Origin: Corynebacterium jeikeium
GTDB lineage: Bacteria; Actinomycetota; Actinomycetes; Mycobacteriales; Mycobacteriaceae
Length of the DNA stretch: 64,000 nt
Assembly: GCF_028609885.1 (NCBI RefSeq)
Contig: NZ_CP063195.1
Coordinates: 1,364,001 to 1,428,000, forward strand
Reading direction: 5' to 3'
Both the position numbers and the translations under genes were made by a program. Below the pieces are notes generated by a model. The model did no database searches and was not told where the DNA came from. It saw nothing but the letters and a program-made list of their open reading frames with translations. Positions 27,742-40,400 of the stretch are shown one piece after another; position 1 is the stretch's first letter, and each line of letters opens with the position of its first letter.

Positions 27742-29325
27742 CTACTTCTTCGGGAAGTTCATCTTCGACAGGTCAATGCCCTCGAAGCCCGGGGGAAGCT
27801 GCTCCTGCATCTTCTCCAGGTCCTTCATGCTGGGCATTCCGCCGCCCATACCCGGCATCCCCGGCATGCCAGGCATCCCCTGGCCGCCGCCCATGCCCTT
27901 ACGCATGTTCTTGCGCTTCTTGGCGTTTTTGCCCTTCTTGCCCTTGCGGTGGTTCTTCTGCTTCTTCGTTGCAGAGCGTCCGCCCATGCCGAACTGGCCG
28001 GCCATCTTGCCCATCATCTTCTTGGCCTCGAAGAAGCGCTCGACCAGCTTGTTCACGTCGGAGACGCTAACACCGGAGCCGTTTGCGATGCGCTTACGGC
28101 GGGAGGCGTTCAGGATCTTCGGGTCCTGGCGCTCAGCCGGGGTCATACCGCGGATGATGGCCTGGATGCGGTCCAGTTCCTTCTCATCCACCATGTCGGC
28201 CATCTTCGACATCTGGGACCCACCGGGCATCATTTTCAGGATGTTGCCCAAGGGACCCATCTTGCGGATCATCAGCATCTGCTCGAGGAAATCCTCCAGC
28301 GTCAGGTCACCAGAGGCCATGCGCATGGCGGAATCTTCGGCCTTTTCGGCGTCCAGAACCTGCTCGGCCTGCTCAATCAGGGTGAGCACGTCACCCATGC
28401 CGAGGATGCGGTTGGCCATGCGATCCGGGTGGAAGACGTCGAAGTCCTCCTGCTTCTCGCCGGTGGAGGCGAACAGGATCGGCTTGCCGGTGACCTCACG
28501 GATCGACAGTGCGGCACCACCGCGGGCGTCACCATCCAGCTTCGTCAGGACGACACCCGTGAAGTCCACGCCATCGCGGAACGCTTCGGCCGTAGTAACG
28601 GCATCCTGGCCGATCATGGCGTCAATAACAAAGAGCACCTCGTCGGGCTCCACCGCATCGCGAATGTTGCGCGCCTGACGCATGAGCTCCTCGTCGATGC
28701 CCAAGCGACCCGCGGTATCGATAATGACGATGTCGTGCTGGCTGCGGTAAGCCTCCTCGATACCGCGCTGCGCGACGTCGACCGGGTCACCGTGGCTGGT
28801 GCCCATCTCGTGGTCGTGGGAATCCAGGCTGGTACCCGGGTCCGGGGCGAAAGTCTTTACGCCGGCGCGCTCGCCGACGATCTGCAGCTGCTGCACCGCA
28901 CCCGGGCGCTGCAGGTCACAGGCCACGAGCATGGGAGTGTGGCCCTGCTTGGCCAGGTGCAGGGCCAGCTTGCCGGCCAGGGTGGTCTTACCGGCACCCT
29001 GCAGACCGGCCAGCATGATGACTGTCGGCGGGTGCTTAGCCAGGTTCAGCCGGCGGGTCTCACCGCCGAGGATCTCCTTGAGCTCCTCGTTGACGATCTT
29101 GATGACCTGCTGGGCTGGGTTCAGCGCCTCGGATACCTCTGCCCCGGCGGCGCGCTCCTTGATGCGCTTAATAAAGGCGCGCACCACCGGGAGGGATACG
29201 TCTGCCTCCAGCAGCGCGAGGCGGATCTCGCGCGCGGTGGCATTAATATCAGCCTCGGACAGCTTGCCCTTGCCACGAAGGCCCTTCATGGCAGATTGCA
29301 GGCGGTCTGACAAAGACTCAAACAC
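27742..29325 (-). CDS. ffh: Signal recognition particle protein Ffh (SRP54)
   Basis: GTPase that binds signal sequences and 4.5S RNA and delivers nascent chains to FtsY. NG domain: GLQGAGKTTLAGKLALHL (G1), DLQRPGAVQQLQ, DTAGRLGIDEEL (G3), TKLDGDARGGAALS. The Met-rich M domain follows, and the C-terminus is a basic then Gly/Met/Pro repeat region (GMPGMPGMPGMGGGMPSM). 527 residues. Partner ftsY is 2 kb away. Confidence 0.98.
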   Translation of the reverse strand: MFESLSDRLQSAMKGLRGKGKLSEADINATAREIRLALLEADVSLPVVRAFIKRIKERAAGAEVSEALNPAQQVIKIVNEELKEILGGETRRLNLAKHPPTVIMLAGLQGAGKTTLAGKLALHLAKQGHTPMLVACDLQRPGAVQQLQIVGERAGVKTFAPDPGTSLDSHDHEMGTSHGDPVDVAQRGIEEAYRSQHDIVIIDTAGRLGIDEELMRQARNIRDAVEPDEVLFVIDAMIGQDAVTTAEAFRDGVDFTGVVLTKLDGDARGGAALSIREVTGKPILFASTGEKQEDFDVFHPDRMANRILGMGDVLTLIEQAEQVLDAEKAEDSAMRMASGDLTLEDFLEQMLMIRKMGPLGNILKMMPGGSQMSKMADMVDEKELDRIQAIIRGMTPAERQDPKILNASRRKRIANGSGVSVSDVNKLVERFFEAKKMMGKMAGQFGMGGRSATKKQKNHRKGKKGKNAKKRKNMRKGMGGGQGMPGMPGMPGMGGGMPSMKDLEKMQEQLPPGFEGIDLSKMNFPKK

Positions 29326-29405
29326 TACTTAGTGCTCCCTTGTAGGTATCGGAGGTTGGCTTATAACTCCCCTAGCTTAGCCAGTGGCCTACACGACAGT
29401 CACAT

Positions 29406-31158
<1,753 letters not shown>

Positions 31159-31184
31159 TTTTCACATCCATATCTGTGAGTCTC

Positions 31185-31198
31185 AGCACTTGTGCTGC
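31185..31198. promoter_or_regulatory. Palindrome CAGCAC-TT-GTGCTG upstream of amtB
   Basis: A 6+6 bp perfect inverted repeat 27 bases before the amtB start. It does not look like the AmtR consensus as remembered. It could be an operator or a leader hairpin. Confidence 0.35.
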
Positions 31199-31234
31199 AA
31201 AGAATAAGATGCTGAGAATGCACTTTCCGGAAAG

Positions 31235-31246
31235 AAAAAATTTTTT
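31235..31246. repeat. A6T6 tract upstream of amtB
   Basis: Perfect AAAAAATTTTTT palindrome 77 bases upstream of amtB, in the ftsY-amtB spacer, the most symmetrical of the AAAATTTT tracts. Confidence 0.5.
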
Positions 31247-31283
31247 GAGACGCAGATCACTAGGATCTCGGCCGGACAACGCG

Positions 31284-31318
31284 AATAACCCCGTACGCTG
31301 CACACATACGGGGTTATT
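31284..31318. terminator. Hairpin terminator downstream of ftsY
   Basis: AATAACCCCGTA (31284-31295) pairs perfectly over 12 bp with TACGGGGTTATT (31307-31318). The stem's AT-rich base replaces a long T tract. It separates ftsY from amtB. Confidence 0.75.
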
Positions 31319-31361
31319 TACGTAAATTCTTAACTTTTTGCTGTCCGAAGGGGCTTATTTT

Positions 31362-32801
31362 TTACCCCAGCAGTGCATCGACGAAGCTCTCGACCTCGAA
31401 CGGAGCCAGGTCGTCCGCGCCTTCGCCGAGGCCCACCATCTTCACTGGCACGCCGAGTTCTTCCTGCACCTGGAAGACGATGCCGCCCTTTGCGGTGCCG
31501 TCGAGCTTGGTGAGCACCACGCCAGAAATGTCCACGACCTCGCGGAACGTGCGTGCCTGCATGAGGCCGTTCTGGCCGACGGTCGCGTCCAGCACCAGCA
31601 GCACTTCGTCGACCTTCGCCTTCTTCTCCACCACGCGCTTCACCTTGCCCAACTGGTCCATCAGGCCCACGCTGGTGTGTAGGCGGCCGGCGGTATCGAC
31701 CAGCACGACGTCCACGCCGGAGTCGATGCCCTTCGCCACCGCGTCGAAAGCGACGGAGGCAGGGTCTGCGCCCTCTGCACCGCGTACGGTTTCTGCCCCC
31801 ACTCGACGCCCCCACGTCTCCAGCTGGTCAGCCGCGGCCGCACGGAACGTATCCGCCGCGCCGAGCAGAACCTTGTGACCCATGCCGATGAGCACGCGGG
31901 ACAGCTTACCGGTGGTGGTTGTCTTACCGGTTCCGTTGACGCCCACCACCATGATTACGGCTGGCTTGCCCTCGTAGGGCATGGCCTTGATGGAGCGATC
32001 CATGTCCGGCTTGCAGGCGTCGATCAGCGCCTCGCGGAGCATGCCGCGGGCTTCAGCCTCGCTAGAGACACCATTGACGGCGATGCGCTCACGCAGGTCG
32101 TCGACAACCTTCATGGTGGTTGGGGTGCCCAGGTCGGCCATCAGAAGGGTGTCTTCAATCTCCTCCCACGCGTCCTCGTCGAGGTCGCCGGCACTCAGGA
32201 TGCCAAGCACGCCACGGCCGATGACATTCTGCGACTTGGACATGCGACCGCGCAGTTTACCCAGGCGGCCCTGGACGGGCGCGATCTCCTCGCGCTGTTC
32301 CGCGGGGGCTGGCTCTGGTTCGGGTTCCGGCTCGGGCGTCGGCTCGGGTTCCGGTTCAGGCTCGGGCTCAGCGACTGGCTTCGGTTCCTCAACCGGCTCT
32401 GGCTCGGCAGTGGGTGCCGGGGCCGGAGCGGACTTCGGAGCCTCCGGCTCGGGAGCTGAATTAGGTTCGGGGGTAGCTTCCGGTTCCGGCGTCGGCTCCG
32501 GCTCCGGAGCGGCCTTGGGCTCCGGGGTTGCTTCGGGCTTCTTCAGCTCCTGGTCGGAACGCAACTCCGGCTGCTTCTCGGCAGTCGCGGCACCGGCTCC
32601 GGCACCACCACCGGCGGTGAAGTTAAATCCGCCCTGGGCCTTGTAATCACCACTGCTGGGCTTCTTCTGCTCGATCTCATCCTTCTTCTCGAAGGAAACC
32701 TGCTTCGCCTTGTTCCGGCGCAGACCCAGAACAACAAGAATCGCCACGACAATGGCAAGAATCAAAAGGCCAATAAGGACCCACATCAAAACACTATTCA
32801 T
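31362..32801 (-). CDS. ftsY: Signal recognition particle receptor FtsY
   Basis: GTPase receptor for SRP. An N-terminal membrane helix ([23 protein letters not shown]) is followed by a polar region, then about 110 residues dominated by Pro-Glu repeats ([15 protein letters not shown] type), then the NG domain with [49 protein letters not shown] and [10 protein letters not shown]. The GGAGG site lies only 2 bases before the ATG at 32801, so an internal start near residue 6 is possible. Convergent context ends at a strong hairpin. Confidence 0.96.
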   Translation of the reverse strand: MNSVLMWVLIGLLILAIVVAILVVLGLRRNKAKQVSFEKKDEIEQKKPSSGDYKAQGGFNFTAGGGAGAGAATAEKQPELRSDQELKKPEATPEPKAAPEPEPTPEPEATPEPNSAPEPEAPKSAPAPAPTAEPEPVEEPKPVAEPEPEPEPEPTPEPEPEPEPAPAEQREEIAPVQGRLGKLRGRMSKSQNVIGRGVLGILSAGDLDEDAWEEIEDTLLMADLGTPTTMKVVDDLRERIAVNGVSSEAEARGMLREALIDACKPDMDRSIKAMPYEGKPAVIMVVGVNGTGKTTTTGKLSRVLIGMGHKVLLGAADTFRAAAADQLETWGRRVGAETVRGAEGADPASVAFDAVAKGIDSGVDVVLVDTAGRLHTSVGLMDQLGKVKRVVEKKAKVDEVLLVLDATVGQNGLMQARTFREVVDISGVVLTKLDGTAKGGIVFQVQEELGVPVKMVGLGEGADDLAPFEVESFVDALLG

Positions 32802-32915
32802 AGCCTCCAGTGAATCAGAACTTCGTCCACAATGCCGAGTCCAACGCCAACTGCAATACCGTGTCTCAGCACAGCAAAGTAGGTTCTCGCATCTTCCGGC
32901 CTAATATAAACCTTC

Positions 32916-34211
32916 GTGACTGAGTTTGTCCGCAACATTCCCCTCACCGGCACCTGGCCGGAGGTAATCACCTGGGTGCTCATTTTTGCCACCCTGACCG
33001 CCCTGTTTTACTCACTGCCCACCGAGCCTGCAGGCCGTCGGAAAAGGGCAATGATCTGGTCAACAGGTGTCACCGCCATTCTCACTTGTGGCGGACTCGT
33101 CCTCCTCATGTGGGGCACCACCACACCTTGGTCGGAGCTCGGATTCAGACTGGTAGCGGGCACCGCCGCGCTATTCCTCGCCGCAAACTTGGCGGGTTGG
33201 TGCGTAGGGGCGTCATTAAAGAAGATTTGGACGATCCTGCTGGTGGCCGTACTAGCGGTCGGCAGCGCAGCAGTAGCGAACCAATCCTATGACCTGTTTC
33301 CGGATGTCGGGCAGATCGATCCCGTCAAGCTGCGAACCTTCAACAATGTGGACGAACTACCGAAAGCGCAATCGGTACCCCTCAAGGAATGGCGTAAGAC
33401 AACGCACGATAACATCCCGGCCGAGGGAAGCATTCTGAAAGTTTCGGCTCCGAAGAAGAAGTCAGGCTTCCAAGCACGCGACCTACGCATATACCTGCCA
33501 CCGGCGTGGTTTACCTCTCCCCGTCCCCAGCTACCGGTACTGGTTCTGCTGGCAGGTATCCCCGGAGACCCCGACCAATGGTTCGATACCGGTGACGCTA
33601 CCGACGTAGCCCGCAAGTACCAGAAGGCACACGGCGGGGTCGCCCCTATTATTGTTTCCGCCGACGCAACCGGCGGTACATGGAATAACCCGGTGTGTAC
33701 GGACTCCAACAAGGGTAAAGTACAGACCTTCCTGACAGAGGATCTGCCTTCCTGGGTGCAGCACCACCTCTCCCCCAACCCTGACCAACGCACATGGACC
33801 ATCGGCGGGCTTTCCTACGGCGGAACCTGCACGCTTCAGGTCGTCACGAACCATCCCGATGCCTACGGCAGCTTCGTGAATATCTCCGGGGAGCGCACAC
33901 CCGACGATGGCAATAGCCACGAATCAACAGTACGGAACTTCTTCGGCGGATCGGAAGATAAATTCAAAGCGCATAACCCCGAGGACCTGCTGAAGACCCG
34001 CACTTATCCCCATACTGCAGGCATGTTTATCGCCGGACGCGACGACAGTCAGGCCGTCAAAGACCTCAAGCACCTTCACCAACTGGCTGTGAAGGCGAAA
34101 ATGGAGGCCAGCTATAACGAGGTCGACGGCGGACACAACTTCCGGACTTGGCGCTCCGGCCTAGCCTTGGCTTTCCCGTTTATTGCCCGCCGGGGTGGGC
34201 TGGGAAACTGA
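32916..34211 (+). CDS. Membrane-anchored esterase (alpha/beta hydrolase)
   Basis: Four N-terminal membrane helices (about residues 12-32, 45-65, 75-97, 103-122) place an esterase/antigen-85-like domain outside the cell. Predicted catalytic triad: Ser in GGLSYGGTC, acid near AGRDDS, His in VDGGHNFRTW. The GTG start lies just after a TAATATAAA box (32902-32910), so the message may be leaderless. It converges on lysX with 32 bp of overlap. Membrane hydrolases sit next to lysX-type lipid aminoacylation genes in other Actinobacteria, so turnover of aminoacyl-lipids is the best inference; mycolate transfer is an alternative. Confidence 0.75.
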   Translation: MTEFVRNIPLTGTWPEVITWVLIFATLTALFYSLPTEPAGRRKRAMIWSTGVTAILTCGGLVLLMWGTTTPWSELGFRLVAGTAALFLAANLAGWCVGASLKKIWTILLVAVLAVGSAAVANQSYDLFPDVGQIDPVKLRTFNNVDELPKAQSVPLKEWRKTTHDNIPAEGSILKVSAPKKKSGFQARDLRIYLPPAWFTSPRPQLPVLVLLAGIPGDPDQWFDTGDATDVARKYQKAHGGVAPIIVSADATGGTWNNPVCTDSNKGKVQTFLTEDLPSWVQHHLSPNPDQRTWTIGGLSYGGTCTLQVVTNHPDAYGSFVNISGERTPDDGNSHESTVRNFFGGSEDKFKAHNPEDLLKTRTYPHTAGMFIAGRDDSQAVKDLKHLHQLAVKAKMEASYNEVDGGHNFRTWRSGLALAFPFIARRGGLGN

Positions 34212-37200
34212 GGACCTCGCGGATTGAACGGCCCGTGAGCAGCATAATGAGGCGGTCGACGCCAAGCCCCAACCCGCCAGTCGGCGGCATGCCGTCTTCC
34301 AAGGCACGCAGAAACGCCTCATCAACTTCCATCGCTTCCGGGTCGCCACCCGCTGCCTTCAGCGACTGCGCCTCCAGGCGGTCACGTTGTTCCAGTGGGT
34401 CGGTAAGCTCCGAATACGCTGTTCCGAGCTCTACTCCCCAGGCAACGAGGTCCCAGCGCTCGGCCACGCCCGGCTGGCTTCGGTGCTGGCGGGTCAGCGG
34501 CGAGACACTAGTGGGAAAGTCCGTGTAGAACGTCGGCATAGTGGTGGTGCATTCGACCAGAGCCTCGTACATCTCCTGCACTACCTCACCGGAATCCCAC
34601 CCTGGCTGGGTAGCAATCCCATGTACAGCACACAGCTCTAGCAGCGTCTCGAAATTCGTCTCCGGGGTGATCGATTGCCCCACTTTCTCGCTGATGGCCT
34701 CGTAGACGGTCTTCACCGGGAAGTTCTCGGCGATGCTCACCAGGTTGCCTTCCGGGTCCAGCACCAGCGGCTCCCCGTGGTAAGCAGTGGCGGCCGCCTG
34801 AATGATCCGCTGAGCTACCCAGCGCATCGACTCGTAGTCGCTGTGCGCTTCGTAGGCTTCCACAGTTGTAAATTCCGGGTTGTGGGTAGCGTCCACACCC
34901 TCGTTACGGAACACACGTCCCAGCTCGTAAACCTTTTCCGCCCCCTGGGTCAGCAGGCGCTTCAGGTACAGCTCCGGGGCGATGCGCAGGTAGAGGTCCT
35001 GATTCGCAGCGTTACTCCGCGTTCTAAATGGGCGCGCATTCGCACCACCGTGAACACGCTGCAGAATCGGGGTTTCCACTTCCATGAACCCCAGGTCCCC
35101 AAGCGTGCGGCGGATCGCGGCGTTCACCACCGACCTGGCACGCAGTCGGGCGTTGACCTCCCCGATCCCCGCGCCACGGCGCGTCAGGGGGTGCAGATCC
35201 TTCGCCTCCAATTCGATGGCCTCTGCCAGCAGAGAAGGCTCGCCAGTCCGTGAATGCCCGCGCGTTCCTACTACTGCAATCAGGTCGCCCAGATCCAGGG
35301 CACGCATCCTCGCGGCCAGTTCTTCCCCCGGCGCCTCGACTAGAACTTGGCATTTGCCGGAGGCATCCCGCAGGTCGATAAAGGACACTGCCCCGAACTC
35401 GCGCTTGGCCACGATACGACCTGAAATGCGCAGCGGGCCGGAAGTGGTGGCGTCACTACCTTCGGCAATCTCAACACACTGCACCACAGCAACGTCCAAG
35501 CGTTCTCCGGCACCACGCGCCGCGACCGGCCACGGCTCTACCCCAGCTTCGCGCAATGCCAGTGCCTTTTTGATTCGCACGGCGGTCTGCTCGCTGGCGG
35601 TTTTCTTGTGGGCATCCGTTAGCTGTTCAACGTAGTTCAGCGCCTGTGCTGCTTCGGGCTGCCCACTGGTGGCGTATTCACGATGCTCCTCGGTTCCCCG
35701 CCCAAACAAACTACCAAACGCGCTGCCGAAAGTGGGTACGAAGCCCTCCGCAATGCCAGATGCAATGCCCACGCGCGCCATCGACAAGGAATCCGGGTAA
35801 CAGACATACCGCGGGATCCACACCGGCTTGTACTTCTGGTTGGAGCGATAGAGCGTCTCCATCTGCCACCACTTCGACAGATATGTCAGCACCCGGCGTG
35901 TCTGCCTGCGAATAGGCCCCACGGCCACGGCATCCTCGCTGGCGAACAGTTCGCGGAAAACTGCGAAGTTCAGAGAGAGCTTGTGCAGGTTCGCTTCAGT
36001 GCACAGCGCCACGATCATAGTTTCGACCGTGCCGTTAGGAGCCTCCGGGCTGCGACGCATAAGGTCCAGCGAGGTGCCGCTTAGCCCCCAGGGGATAAAC
36101 GACAGCACTGCCACAATCTCGTCCCCCACCAGGGCCTCTGCCAAGAGGCAGTCCTTGTCCTGCGGATCGCCGAGCCTTCCAAGCGCCATAGAGAAGCCAC
36201 GTTCGTCGGTTGTATCGCGCCACTTTTCTGCCAATTCCTCTACGCGCTGCATCTCTTCGATGCTCAACTCGCCGTGGCGCCGGATACGCACCCGCACTCC
36301 TGCCTTCTGCGCATGGGCCCGCGCCTGACGCACTTCTCGTAGTTCGGAAAGGTGGAAGCTCTGCGTATCAATCACTGCTTCGTCGCCCAAGTGGATAGAG
36401 CTTAGCCCCTGCTTTTCGTAGGCCCTTGCTCCTTGTTCGGACGCCCCCATCACCGCCGGCACCCACCCGAATTCCCGTGTACGATCCAGCCAAGCGGTGA
36501 TTGCCTGGTCCCAGAACCGCGGGTCGCCAATGGGGTCTGCGGACGCCAAGCACACGCCGGCCTCGATGCGGTATGTCACCGCTGCCCGCCCCTTGGGTTC
36601 GTAGACCACGGACTTATCGCGACGGGTGGCGAAGTATGCCAACGAGTCGTTCGTGTTGAAGCGCCGGATCAGGGCGCGCAAGGCGGTTTCGTCCTCTGCA
36701 CTGATGCCATATTCGTCGCGGTGGGAGCGCAGCAGCATCAGCCCCGCGGCGAGGAGCACCAGCGCCGACAGAGCGGAAACCAGGAAGGTGATGAGCTTCG
36801 GCGGGTGGCCGCCTGTGTGTACGTGGGTGAACAGGGAGAATCCGGCGGAGTGGTTCAGCGCCCACAGCGCTCGCCATTCCGGCGCCAGGTTGCCGTGGAA
36901 GAAGTGCACCAGCACCAAGGCAATCAGGAACACCGCGACGGTGCCGCCCAGCCAGAGCAGGAAGGCCGCCAGGATCGCACCTTTCACTGTGTGCGTGTAG
37001 AAATCTTTGCGCTGCCGAAGCATCAGGAGCAGCAAGAGGAGTTGTACAACCATTCCCGCTACAAACAGCGAGTGCGCCCACTCAGGGCCGACGTAGAAGT
37101 ATTGCGGTAGCAAAAGCAGCAGCACATTGCTGCAGTTAAGGATCAGCAGCGCGGCCACGGCTACCACCCAGGCTGCACGTTTGGCCCGATAGAGACCTAT

Positions 37201-37428
37201 GCCCAGCACCAGCAACGCGGCGGACCACGCGACGGAGGGCACGGGGACTGGCAGGAAGACGTTATCCATCACCACTAGCAGTTGGCGAACATGCACACGT
37301 GCTGCGGTGGAGATGCTCAGCGCCAGCGCCATCAGAGCATAGGCGCACAGGATGGTTCCGATGAAGCGGGGAAAGAAACCACGCGATCCCGCCAGCGGAC
37401 GCAGAGTGTTTTTGCGATCAACATTCAC
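34180..37428 (-). CDS. lysX: Bifunctional lysyl-tRNA synthetase / phosphatidylglycerol lysyltransferase LysX
   Basis: Makes Lys-tRNA and transfers Lys (or a related residue) to membrane lipid, conferring resistance to cationic peptides. Layout: about seven membrane helices (residues 15-260), an MprF-type DUF2156 transferase (about 280-570), an OB-fold anticodon domain (about 640-740) and a class II LysRS core: motif 1 FMEVETPIL, motif 2 FRNEGVDATHNPEFTTVEAYEA, motif 3 GLGVDRLIMLLTG. The GTG at 37428 (VNVDRKNTLRPLAG) is chosen; the frame to 37488 overlaps the gene upstream. 22 bp after the 1211-residue gene, so likely cotranscribed with smc. Confidence 0.94.
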   Translation of the reverse strand: MNVDRKNTLRPLAGSRGFFPRFIGTILCAYALMALALSISTAARVHVRQLLVVMDNVFLPVPVPSVAWSAALLVLGIGLYRAKRAAWVVAVAALLILNCSNVLLLLLPQYFYVGPEWAHSLFVAGMVVQLLLLLLMLRQRKDFYTHTVKGAILAAFLLWLGGTVAVFLIALVLVHFFHGNLAPEWRALWALNHSAGFSLFTHVHTGGHPPKLITFLVSALSALVLLAAGLMLLRSHRDEYGISAEDETALRALIRRFNTNDSLAYFATRRDKSVVYEPKGRAAVTYRIEAGVCLASADPIGDPRFWDQAITAWLDRTREFGWVPAVMGASEQGARAYEKQGLSSIHLGDEAVIDTQSFHLSELREVRQARAHAQKAGVRVRIRRHGELSIEEMQRVEELAEKWRDTTDERGFSMALGRLGDPQDKDCLLAEALVGDEIVAVLSFIPWGLSGTSLDLMRRSPEAPNGTVETMIVALCTEANLHKLSLNFAVFRELFASEDAVAVGPIRRQTRRVLTYLSKWWQMETLYRSNQKYKPVWIPRYVCYPDSLSMARVGIASGIAEGFVPTFGSAFGSLFGRGTEEHREYATSGQPEAAQALNYVEQLTDAHKKTASEQTAVRIKKALALREAGVEPWPVAARGAGERLDVAVVQCVEIAEGSDATTSGPLRISGRIVAKREFGAVSFIDLRDASGKCQVLVEAPGEELAARMRALDLGDLIAVVGTRGHSRTGEPSLLAEAIELEAKDLHPLTRRGAGIGEVNARLRARSVVNAAIRRTLGDLGFMEVETPILQRVHGGANARPFRTRSNAANQDLYLRIAPELYLKRLLTQGAEKVYELGRVFRNEGVDATHNPEFTTVEAYEAHSDYESMRWVAQRIIQAAATAYHGEPLVLDPEGNLVSIAENFPVKTVYEAISEKVGQSITPETNFETLLELCAVHGIATQPGWDSGEVVQEMYEALVECTTTMPTFYTDFPTSVSPLTRQHRSQPGVAERWDLVAWGVELGTAYSELTDPLEQRDRLEAQSLKAAGGDPEAMEVDEAFLRALEDGMPPTGGLGLGVDRLIMLLTGRSIREVLSFPAHPGGQ

Positions 37429-37450
37429 TCCACGAATTATGCACCTTCCG

Positions 37451-40400
37451 TCAGACAGTCGGCCCGAACACGCCGCGCACCATGGCATCTGCCATGACGA
37501 TGTCCCCGGTCACTAGGTCTGGCACCAGCCGCGCCATGGCCGCCCACCCCGGGTAGGCGCTGAGCAGTTTGCCCAGGCTGGACATCTTCTTGTGCGCGTA
37601 CATGCGGGTGGCCAGGGCGAACACCATGGAGATCACGGGCGTCAGCGCCCAGCGGTTTTCCGGAGTGTCGGTATCCACGCCCTCCAGGCGGTCGAAGCGC
37701 ACGCGCGCGGAGAGGTACAGCTGACGGTTGGCGGCCTTCACCTTGCGCAGCAGCGTAACTGCGGTCTTCATCAGCTCCGGGTCGCCCAGCAGTTCGGAGA
37801 GCTCGGCGCGCTTGTTGAAGGTCTCGAACACGGCGATGAGGCGACTGTTTTCCTCGCTCAGCGCGCCCGGCACCACTCCGGCCTTGCCGAAGAACATGTC
37901 CAGCACGGCCTTCTGCTGTGCGGGGTCCATGTGCGCGATCTGCACGGTGGTGCTGTCGATGCACGCGGTGTCCAGGGACACGTCGCGGCCGGTATCGACG
38001 GTCTGCACGGCGGGTTGCCCGGCGACCTTCTTGAGCTCCTGCCGCAGGCGCTTGTCTTGTTCTTTTTCTTCTGACGCCCCTTCGGGGTCAACCAGCGACA
38101 TATCCCCCAGGATCTCGAGGGCTGCGATCCACGGGGGATTCGAGCGCTCGGCTTCGGCTCCCACCAGGGTGGAGTGCACCAGTCCGGAGAGGATGAACTG
38201 CGCGGGGCGGTCGGCAGCGGGGACCAGGGACTGCGACATGGCGTGCACGGATTCCCGCGGGTTGTTCGTCAGCGCGGTGCGCAGGTTGTCCAGTACGTCG
38301 AAGCGTCCGCGTAGCCAACCGGCCTGCACGTCCCAGAGGGTGGAAAGCGTTGCAGTATCGCTGGGGAGTTCTTCGGATTCGCCCGCCAGGAAGGCGGCCA
38401 GCTGCACCCACGGGTCGGTGTCGGCGTCTTCCTTGTTGGCCCCGAAGTAGCCCTCGGCCTGTGCGACGGCGGCGTGCTGGCCGGCGGCGACGGGAGCCCG
38501 CAGGTAGTTGAAGCGGTCGCGGCCGAACAGCTGCACGCTCAAGGGGCCAGCGCCCACGAGCTCGGCGGGCAGTGTGCCCTGGGCTAGAGCACTCTTCTCT
38601 AGGGTGCCTGCTGCACTGGGCGTAGCCTGCAGCTCCACGAAGTATGCGGGCTGCCAGGGCGCGGTGATGGGCCAAACCCACGCTCCGGCACCCGGCGCGC
38701 CGAACTGTACCGGCGTCTCTTCAGATTCGTCCCCGCCGTGGATGAACAGGGCATCCCCATCGACTGAGGCAGTGTAGTCGAACCCGGGCCCGATACGGGC
38801 CAGGCGCACGCTCACGCGGCGGTCCTCCACGAACTCCAGCTCGATGGCTCCGGAGGTCAGTGTGGCCAGGGACCCGGCGGCGCTGGCGAGGTCCACGAAC
38901 CAGGTGACCTCGTCTATCGTTTCCAGCTTCAGGGTGCGCACGGGCGAGCCGTGGTGGTTGCGGATCACCACGCGGGCGTCGTCCATCAGCGCCAGGTTCT
39001 CCGCCTTGGAGCCCATGCCCGGACGGAATCCAGGGCGCACGCGGAAGCGGGTCTGCGTATCGATGGAACGGGCGGAGACTTCGATGGGGTCGGTGCGCCA
39101 CATCGGATCCTCCCCCTGCATCGTCAGCTGGTAGCGCAGGCGGGAGGGCTTGACGATGACGGGCAGGGCATCGCCCGCGTCGGTCTGCACGACGGTGGTG
39201 CTGAAGCGATCGGTGGGCCCGAGCTTCTGCGGCGGGATCTTCTCGAAGGGCTTCTCCCCCGGCAGCAGGCGCACCGTCACGGGGCTTAGACCGCCAGCCA
39301 TCGGCAGGCGCGTTTGATTGCTGGGGCCGCCGAATTCCATCTCCAGGGAAAGCCCCTCTACCAGGGCGTATTCGTGGCGGAAGGATTCGTTGCGGGGGCC
39401 GCGCAGGCGCACCAAGTACTCGCCTACCCAGGGGCTATCCCACGCTTCGGGGTCGAAGACGTCGAACACGCCGCCTTCGGCGGGAACCTCCAGCGGTTCC
39501 TCGTCGGAGACGGCCTCGCCGGTCTTGCCGGGCCCCGCATAGGCGGAGACGGAAAGGTACCAGATCTCGTCCGCGCCGGAAATCGTCGGCGGGAATTCCA
39601 CCTGCAGGCTCTGGGAGTGGATCACCTTGCCGGAGGTGGTCTCCACGCCACCGACCACGTCGTCGGGCTCCACGAACTGGGCGCGCTGGCGCGGGTCCAC
39701 GGCACGAACTCCGGCCATGGACGGGCTGCGCTCGCCCGGCTTGGCGATGTGCAGGCTCAGACATTCGCTTAAGTCCAGCAGGCGGATGACCCAGCCGTTC
39801 CAGCTCTTCATCGGCTGTTCTTCCAGCACCGGGATGTCCGCCCCGGTCACCGGATCCACAGCGGCAGTCTCGGAGGGAACCACCACATACACCTGCTCGT
39901 GGTGCAGGGAAACCCGGTCCGTCAGGTCCGTGCCGCGGATGGTGAACACCAGCACGGGGTCCTCGGTATCCACCAGCGGTAGCTGCCAGTGCTGGCCGTC
40001 GTTGGCGTTGCGCACGCTGACCTTGCGCAGCGGCTGGCGCACGGGAATGTCCAGGATCTCGGTCACGGCCCGGCCCGCGTTATCCGCATGCATGGTGCGG
40101 AAGGCGGCGGGTTCGCCGTCGAAGTCCACCCGCCAGCGCACTTCGGTGTGTACCTTCCCCTCACTCTCCAGGGGCTGCGAGGGCAGGCGCAGAACCACGC
40201 GCTGGCGCAGCGTATCTAGCTGCAGGCGCGGCTGGTCTTCGCGGTGTGCCACGCCCACGCTGTGACGCCGATCCTGCGTGCCCACCGGCCTCTCCCGCAG
40301 CTCTTCAATCACATCCTCCAGGATGAGTGCGGGCAGCTCCACGGCGGGAAGCGTGTACTCCCAGGAGTCCGGGTGCGCGGCGGCGTGGGAGACGATCTCC

